61,146 nucleotides of DNA from Spirochaetia bacterium UBA6919 (GTDB lineage: Bacteria; Spirochaetota; UBA6919), in assembly GCA_002450905.1 (NCBI GenBank), contig DKAT01000060.1, positions 46,837 through 107,982 of the forward strand, in the 5' to 3' direction. Made by a program: the position numbers and the translations under genes. How positions within the stretch are numbered: position 1 is the stretch's first letter; every line of letters begins with the position of its first letter. Shown piece by piece: positions 55,370-61,146 of the stretch. Under the pieces are notes generated by a model. It did not search any database. It was not told the origin of the DNA and saw only the letters and a list, made by a program, of their open reading frames with translations.

Positions 55370-57712
55370 TTAAAAATCCTTTTTAAAGTTCAGTGCTGAA
55401 TAACTAATAAAGAAGCTAATATTAAACATAGATATAAATCTTTTCCATTTCGGAATACTATTTTCTAGACTATATATCCAGTTAATATATTCTTGTTCTA
55501 TTTGTTTGAAATAACTATCTGGAATATTATTATTAAATTTTACCCTAATATACATAGATGTCAGTGTTCGAATATCAATTTTATAATTATTATATAGTCT
55601 TTTAGAATATTCATAAGCTGTTTCCTGTTTATTTCTGACATAATATAGATCGGATAGTCTACTTATGGCATACTGATAGTAAAGAAATACTTTATTTTTT
55701 ATATTTTTTTCTTTCTGGCAAAGATTAATATAATATTTTTTTAATAAAAGTATAATCAACAGGATAATTATAACAAAACTTATAGCGATATATATGTATA
55801 GGTAAACATTTGAAGAAATTGTGCTAGGCATTGAGATATTATTCATTGGATCCGTAGGAGATGTTTTATTCCCTGTTATATATTTATCATCTGTTTTTTT
55901 CTCTAGATCTTTTAATAGAGACATTAGATAACTTGAATCATTGTTCTGATACATTATATAATAAGATGCATCCTGTGAAACCGGAGTGGCATCGAATACA
56001 ATCCAGCCATATTCATTAAAATAAACTTCCACCCATGCATGTAGATCTTTTTGACGTATAGAATAGAAATTATCAATCTGATTATTATTGGCTTCTATCA
56101 TAATTCCAGTAACAACCCGGGATGGAATTTTAATTGATCTTAGCAATAAGACTATTGAATACGCAAAGTATGTACTATATCCCTTCTTATTATCAAATAT
56201 AAAGTACGTTAGAAGATCTTTCCTGTCATTACCTCCTGGTCTTGTTGATAATTTGTAGTTGTTCTTAAAATAATTAATAATTGCAAGCACCTTATCTACA
56301 GGGAGTTTTGCATTCTGAGTTATCTGTTTAGCTAATTCCAGATAGCGAAGATTTGTCGTTGTATTAGTATAGTATTTAAACTCATCAGGATATAGATTAT
56401 CATAATTTTCTATTTTATTTAGTTTTGAGTAATCACCTACGAATTCTTTGGATTCAACACGAAAAGTACTCACAAATTTCTCAGGATTCTTATTCACTAT
56501 ATTTTTTCTAAGTATTGGATAGTTGATACCCAGTTGGACATTTTTAAAATAAGGGTTTGTGATATAATATTCCTGTTCTATTAATACTCGATTCTCATTT
56601 GTGACAAATTTTGATTTAGTCATACGAAAAGTATTATATACATCCTTAATCAAGCTTTGTCCATTCATAGAAAATAAGTTAGATAATAAGAGAATATATT
56701 GTGCCATACTATGTTTAATGGGTTTAAATTGATAATATTCTGATCCACTATAAATATTTTCATGGTTTAGTTTATATTCTCTATCTATCACAGTATATCG
56801 TTTAGTAAATACCATTAAATCCTGATTGAAATGAGATAAAATATCTTTTGAAATATAAATCCTCTTATTAGAACTTTGTTGGTGATTAATTTTAGCGATC
56901 AAAAGCCTTTTATCAGAGATATCAACATGGGGATATAGCTTGGTTAATGTGTTAAATAAGGGAATTCCTCCAGAAAGTTTTGGTTCTTCTTCATGGATAA
57001 GACTTTTCTGCAATTGATATACTAAAAATAATAGAGATACAAGGATAAAGATCAATTTTAATTTAGCAGATTTTCCATTTATACGGGTTAAAGTAAGATT
57101 GTAATGTTGAGAAATCTCTTCAGCAAAGAAAAAGTAAATATATAATAATAAAAAAAATACTGTAATTATGAGTATAAAGATATTAAGATCACTTATTCCT
57201 TGTATCATATAACGATCAAAGATATTTAGACGGCTTAATTTATAGTCCCTATGTTCGTTAAATAGAAATATCATAACTCCTGAAAATAGAACTAGTTCAA
57301 TATACAAAAATCGTTTCCATCTAAACATCAATATATTAATTACAAATCCGCTTGAAAAGAAAAATATGATAAAGAAATAATAACTTTCAAAATTATACAA
57401 AATAAAATCATTCTCAAAATAATCAGATATAAATCCAGAAGTAGATATTGTTGTCAAATAGACACAAAAAAATATTAAACCATTAATAAATAATAATATA
57501 TATATTCTCAAACGAGAATAAGCTAGTATGAAACCTAAATAAGAACCCAATATAAATAGGGTAGCCAGGATTATAAAAGAAAATCTTATAACAAGCTTGT
57601 CATACACCCACCAGAACAAATATACAAAAAGAATTGTTTCTATGATAAATAGTAGAACAGGTGTTTTTAATTTTAATATATAATTATGCAGATAGAGCAG
57701 TTTTTTTATCAT
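55370..57712 (-). CDS. Transglutaminase-like membrane protein with Ser in place of catalytic Cys
   Basis: This 780-residue TgpA-type protein has about eight N-terminal membrane helices to about residue 240, a transglutaminase-fold domain (about 420-600), another membrane helix near 660 and a cytoplasmic tail. The catalytic triad region has His558 (LHAWVEVYF) and Asp574 (IVFDATP). The nucleophile position, normally GxCxxFA, reads GYSTYFAYS, so it is Ser513. The fold is otherwise well conserved (IPSRVVTG). It is probably a non-catalytic or altered-activity member (inference). It sits 2 bp after the DUF58 gene, its usual partner. Confidence 0.85.
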   Translation of the reverse strand: MIKKLLYLHNYILKLKTPVLLFIIETILFVYLFWWVYDKLVIRFSFIILATLFILGSYLGFILAYSRLRIYILLFINGLIFFCVYLTTISTSGFISDYFENDFILYNFESYYFFIIFFFSSGFVINILMFRWKRFLYIELVLFSGVMIFLFNEHRDYKLSRLNIFDRYMIQGISDLNIFILIITVFFLLLYIYFFFAEEISQHYNLTLTRINGKSAKLKLIFILVSLLFLVYQLQKSLIHEEEPKLSGGIPLFNTLTKLYPHVDISDKRLLIAKINHQQSSNKRIYISKDILSHFNQDLMVFTKRYTVIDREYKLNHENIYSGSEYYQFKPIKHSMAQYILLLSNLFSMNGQSLIKDVYNTFRMTKSKFVTNENRVLIEQEYYITNPYFKNVQLGINYPILRKNIVNKNPEKFVSTFRVESKEFVGDYSKLNKIENYDNLYPDEFKYYTNTTTNLRYLELAKQITQNAKLPVDKVLAIINYFKNNYKLSTRPGGNDRKDLLTYFIFDNKKGYSTYFAYSIVLLLRSIKIPSRVVTGIMIEANNNQIDNFYSIRQKDLHAWVEVYFNEYGWIVFDATPVSQDASYYIMYQNNDSSYLMSLLKDLEKKTDDKYITGNKTSPTDPMNNISMPSTISSNVYLYIYIAISFVIIILLIILLLKKYYINLCQKEKNIKNKVFLYYQYAISRLSDLYYVRNKQETAYEYSKRLYNNYKIDIRTLTSMYIRVKFNNNIPDSYFKQIEQEYINWIYSLENSIPKWKRFISMFNISFFISYSALNFKKDF

Positions 57713-57714
57713 TT

Positions 57715-59595
57715 TTATACATATTTGATTTTTAGAATATCACAACATCTATTATTTATTATATTTTGGTTGAACTTAATAACATTAGCATCTTCCAGTT
57801 GAGATGCTTTGCTGTACTTAAAATTTATTGCATGATTGTATTTTATCAACTTTAACAGGAGTTCTCCCAGTCTAATACCTTGTAATCTATTATTTGGTGA
57901 TGAGTTTGAAAACCAATTGTATTTTTCTTTTGATCCTTTCTTCTGTTCCATAATATCCTTAAATATGTATTTCCTAGAAATGATTGTACAAGATATTTTT
58001 TCTTTACTTATAAGCTGAAAGATATCACTAAAAAGACTTTCATGAACCGATGGTGTAAATATACTTAGAGAATCTATCTTCACATTATCATCTTTTAAAT
58101 ATTGTATATAGGATTTAAGATGATCAACCATAGAATTTTCCCTGCACCACTCAATACGGGAAATATCTGATAATATTGTATTAAAATTATTAACAATTCT
58201 TAAACGATTTTCGGTTAATTTAGTACTAAAAAACACTCTGTAACCGTATTTAATTAGATAATTAATATATGACACCAATTGGCTTAAGAAATCTTCAAGT
58301 TGCTCATCAATTTTGGTTTGAATTGAATATAAATTCTCTGGGAGATAGGGGGAACAAAAAATATAAATATTTTGAAAGGCTTGCTCTCTGGGTTCAGGTA
58401 TCTTAATATAGATTTCATTCATTTTTCCAGACAATTTCCAGTTAACTCTTCGCACATCATCTCCGTACTCATACAGACGGTGTTCATAATAATCCCCATC
58501 AAGATAATGATATGCAGGATCAAAGCTTTCATCAAGAGTTGAATCTGGTTTCAGAAAAGAATAATTTCTAGTTATCAATGCAGGAGTGATCAATATTTCT
58601 TTATTTGATCTAAGTTTCCAGAGAATCCTTGTAAAACCAAATCGATCCATACTTGAAATACTAATATCATTTATGCTATATTCACCTCTCTTCTGAAATC
58701 TTAAAGATTCATTATATTGTATTCTATTTGTAGAAACAATTTCAATCAGTATTATACGTTGTGAACCTTGACTGTGATTATTAGTTAAACTTATGGATAT
58801 TTCAAACTTAAGTTTAAGCAAAGGTATTAAAAATAAGTTACTTATATTTAAGTGGATGGGTAAATCTTTAAGAACTTCAATCTGGTTAAAATTAATCTGG
58901 AGTAGGGATAAGTCTTTATTCCTGTCTAAACGTCTGGAGTTAACAACATATTGGATAATATTCAAAATAAACATCGTTATGATTACAACTAACGAGCCAG
59001 ATGCCAGGATTAATACGACAAAATCTTTTACTATAATAAAATAAAAATACCCATAGAGTATAGACAACAATAATACAAAATGCCCTTTTCCTGTAAGAAA
59101 TGAAGATTCTCTAAATAATTTTTTTGAATGTAATAAAGATTCGCACAAATTTGAGATTCTGAAATTATCTCTGATAAATAATATTCGAGATTTCTTTTGA
59201 AAAAGATGGTATATAATATAAGGAAAAACTATCAATATATATGTTAATCCTACACGGGAAATTGTATTCCAGATCCATTCTGTAAATTTTCCTGTTCCTA
59301 ATTGGATATTTGAAAATAAATCTAGGGAAGTGAGTATTGGGAAAATAGATTCTAATCCTGATAATAATCCTAAAATACAAAAAATCATAAACAAGCTATG
59401 AGATTTTGTCTTTAGAATATTTAAAGATAGGAATAAAATAATCGGGCAAAGGTACCACAATATAATGAGTAATATAGAATTGTTTTGATCAGAAAAAAAA
59501 ATAATATATGATAAAATCCCTGAGCCATAAAGGGACACAAAAAATAAAAGATATTTAAGTGGCCTTCTTTCCAGTAACAGGAGAAAGGACGTCAT
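57715..59595 (-). CDS. DUF58 membrane protein
   Basis: This 626-residue protein has several N-terminal membrane helices, an immunoglobulin-like middle region and the DUF58 signature YEYGDDVRRVNWKLSGKMNEI near residue 390. The C-terminal domain is von Willebrand A-like. DUF58 proteins usually work with a MoxR AAA+ ATPase and a transglutaminase-like protein in envelope quality control or protein maturation. The transglutaminase-like gene follows by 2 bp. No MoxR gene is adjacent. Confidence 0.87.
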   Translation of the reverse strand: MTSFLLLLERRPLKYLLFFVSLYGSGILSYIIFFSDQNNSILLIILWYLCPIILFLSLNILKTKSHSLFMIFCILGLLSGLESIFPILTSLDLFSNIQLGTGKFTEWIWNTISRVGLTYILIVFPYIIYHLFQKKSRILFIRDNFRISNLCESLLHSKKLFRESSFLTGKGHFVLLLSILYGYFYFIIVKDFVVLILASGSLVVIITMFILNIIQYVVNSRRLDRNKDLSLLQINFNQIEVLKDLPIHLNISNLFLIPLLKLKFEISISLTNNHSQGSQRIILIEIVSTNRIQYNESLRFQKRGEYSINDISISSMDRFGFTRILWKLRSNKEILITPALITRNYSFLKPDSTLDESFDPAYHYLDGDYYEHRLYEYGDDVRRVNWKLSGKMNEIYIKIPEPREQAFQNIYIFCSPYLPENLYSIQTKIDEQLEDFLSQLVSYINYLIKYGYRVFFSTKLTENRLRIVNNFNTILSDISRIEWCRENSMVDHLKSYIQYLKDDNVKIDSLSIFTPSVHESLFSDIFQLISKEKISCTIISRKYIFKDIMEQKKGSKEKYNWFSNSSPNNRLQGIRLGELLLKLIKYNHAINFKYSKASQLEDANVIKFNQNIINNRCCDILKIKYV

Positions 59596-59633
59596 ATCTT
59601 ATCCCTCATCCTCTATGAGAATAACAATGAGAT

Positions 59634-61146
59634 TTATCCTATTATTTGATCATCCTGTAATTTCTTTTGTGGCATCTGAATTACAGGTAATTCAAGATGA
59701 GTGATTTGATCCTTAAGCTCATTCATCTTCTCAACAATTTTAGCAATATCTTCTTTTTTGGGAATGTGTTTTTTAATATACCTTGACATATGGATATAAC
59801 CAAGATACATACCTATTACCTGAGAAAAATGATTTGGTGCTTTCCTAAGTACTGCATAGCTCACTCGAATTAGAGAATTCAAATGGTTCCAGCGAAAGAA
59901 ACTAAAATTAATTGTTTTTATAAAAATATATAAATCCTTCCATTTAATTTCGGCTTTCACAGGAATTCCTTTTAGTTTAAAAGAGGAAATATTTTGTAGC
60001 ATTCGTTTTGTAAACTTCTCAACAGTGTAAAGCTGTTTGGAGAGCCAAGCATAACCGTCCATTAATTGTTCAATCGTCATGAGTTTTGGTATAAAATTTG
60101 TTGAAGAAAAATTATTACCCTTCCCATCGTGTAATAAACGATTCTCCACAAGAAGTCTTTTATAGAGCGGTGTATGGGGGACAGCCTGGAGTGTCCCAAC
60201 CATGGCATAGGGGATCCCAGCTTCCTGAAGAAAATCAATTTGTTCTTTAAAAATCTCGGGATCATCATTATCAAATCCCACAATCATTCCTGCCATAATA
60301 AGAATATTATACGATTGGATCTTGCGAATATCTTCCAATAAATTAGAACGAGCATTTTGACCTTTACTTGCCTCGATCAAGCTGGCTTTTCGGGGAGATT
60401 CTATTCCAATAAATACTTTTTGAAACCGACATTCGTACATAAGTTGGAGTAATTCATCATCAAGGGCTAAATTAACAGTTACCTGAGTATAAAACTGTAA
60501 CTTATTACCATGAGAATTATTATATTCTTTTAAAGTCGTTAATAACTGCTTGGCAAAACGTTTATTACCGATAAAATTATCATCCGCAAAAAATATACTT
60601 GTCTTACCCGTTTTTTGAATGAGATCAACTTCCTGAATTATTTGTTCAACTGGCTTTTCACGAACTTTCCTACCATACATTACAATGATATCACAGAAAT
60701 CACAGGTAAAGGGACATCCGCGAGTTGTCTGGATAACCCCAGCTATATATTTATTTGATTTTAACAAGTCAAATCGAGGTATTGGAGAATCTCTTAAATC
60801 GATTTTCTCATCTTCATTATAAAATGATTTCCAATTTCCGTTTTCATAATCTTTTAAAAACTGTGGCCAAGTATACTCGGCTTCACCTTTAATTAATACA
60901 TCACAATGATTTCTGGCTTCCTCTTCTATTAAATAAGCGTTAGGACCACCAATCACCACGAAACATCCCATTTCCCTGAGTTGATCACAGATCTCAAACT
61001 CTCGTTCAGCTTGAATCATATAACCAGTTAATCCAACAATGTCAAACTTCTTTGCATAACTTAATTTTAATTTTTCTACGTTCTCATCAATGATTTCAAC
61101 TTCATGATCACCGCTGAGACCTGCTATAGTAGCTAATCCAAGGGGG
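59634..61146 (-). CDS. B12-binding radical SAM protein, cut by the window edge
   Basis: The frame is open to the last base, so the N-terminus lies outside the window; the first visible residues are PLGLATIAGLSGDHEVEI. The remaining cobalamin-type domain has VVIGGPNAYLI and IKGEAEYTWPQF. The radical SAM core has TRGCPFTCDFCDI (CxxxCxxC) and FFADDNFIG. A helical C-terminal domain follows, as in DUF4070-type members. It is about 40 bp upstream of the DUF58 gene. The substrate is unknown; it is a distant paralogue of the protein at 16565-18085. Confidence 0.88.
   Translation of the reverse strand, partial: PLGLATIAGLSGDHEVEIIDENVEKLKLSYAKKFDIVGLTGYMIQAEREFEICDQLREMGCFVVIGGPNAYLIEEEARNHCDVLIKGEAEYTWPQFLKDYENGNWKSFYNEDEKIDLRDSPIPRFDLLKSNKYIAGVIQTTRGCPFTCDFCDIIVMYGRKVREKPVEQIIQEVDLIQKTGKTSIFFADDNFIGNKRFAKQLLTTLKEYNNSHGNKLQFYTQVTVNLALDDELLQLMYECRFQKVFIGIESPRKASLIEASKGQNARSNLLEDIRKIQSYNILIMAGMIVGFDNDDPEIFKEQIDFLQEAGIPYAMVGTLQAVPHTPLYKRLLVENRLLHDGKGNNFSSTNFIPKLMTIEQLMDGYAWLSKQLYTVEKFTKRMLQNISSFKLKGIPVKAEIKWKDLYIFIKTINFSFFRWNHLNSLIRVSYAVLRKAPNHFSQVIGMYLGYIHMSRYIKKHIPKKEDIAKIVEKMNELKDQITHLELPVIQMPQKKLQDDQIIG

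Overview
The window is about 61 kb of AT-rich bacterial chromosome. The cell appears to have two membranes. Evidence for this is two likely outer-membrane beta-barrels, several lipoproteins, a methyl-accepting chemotaxis protein and a PBP4-type peptidase. Some lipoproteins have a loose lipobox (Tyr before the Cys), and there are leucine-rich-repeat lipoproteins and a GAF/HD-GYP protein with a long insert. These fit a spirochaete or a similar low-GC Gram-negative lineage, but I cannot place the organism with confidence. The bshC-bshA pair implies bacillithiol as a low-molecular-weight thiol. No transposase, integrase, phage gene or CRISPR array was seen.

Layout. 1-9.9 kb: a divergent two-component pair (NHL-propeller histidine kinase versus LuxR-type regulator overlapping a barrel gene), a chemotaxis receptor, a His-rich PCYCGC-like lipoprotein with a DUF481-like barrel, and small unknowns. 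9.9-16.6 kb: queuosine-precursor transporter, AMMECR1 protein, an exported unknown, then rsmG-parA-parB and a HIT hydrolase. 16.6-24.2 kb: B12-type radical SAM protein, TPR protein, secreted unknown, PBP4-type enzyme, a large unknown, a 49-residue ORF hidden at its 3' end, and tRNA-Lys/tRNA-Glu behind a clear promoter. 24.2-31.6 kb: CoA-type Nudix, a rifampicin-phosphotransferase-like enzyme overlapping a half-size permease, recG and homoserine dehydrogenase.

31.6-44 kb is signalling-rich: a sigma54 activator preceded by sigma54-like promoter elements, a SPOR-like lipoprotein, an LRR lipoprotein, an unknown protein followed by a voltage-sensor protein that lacks a potassium filter and ends in a HAMP-like segment, a GAF-GAF-HD-GYP protein, and an overlapping metal-permease/CDF pair. 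44-46 kb is an accessory island of REP-like repeats and small or decayed genes on the minus strand. It resembles a degraded array of toxin C-termini and immunity genes. 46-61 kb: a bacterial Vms1-like release factor (VLRF1) with a membrane partner, bacillithiol genes, a flippase-like protein, and a long minus-strand chain of radical SAM, DUF58, transglutaminase-like protein (catalytic Cys replaced by Ser), Xaa-Pro aminopeptidase and pyruvate kinase.

Two dispersed repeat families tie the window together. One is a 27-bp palindrome present in three near-identical copies and one diverged copy at transcript ends. The other is an 11-bp tandem unit present as a 3-unit array and an inverted 5-unit array 33 kb apart. 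The most interesting candidates are the voltage-sensor/HAMP protein, the VLRF1 operon, the decayed cassette island and the two repeat families.
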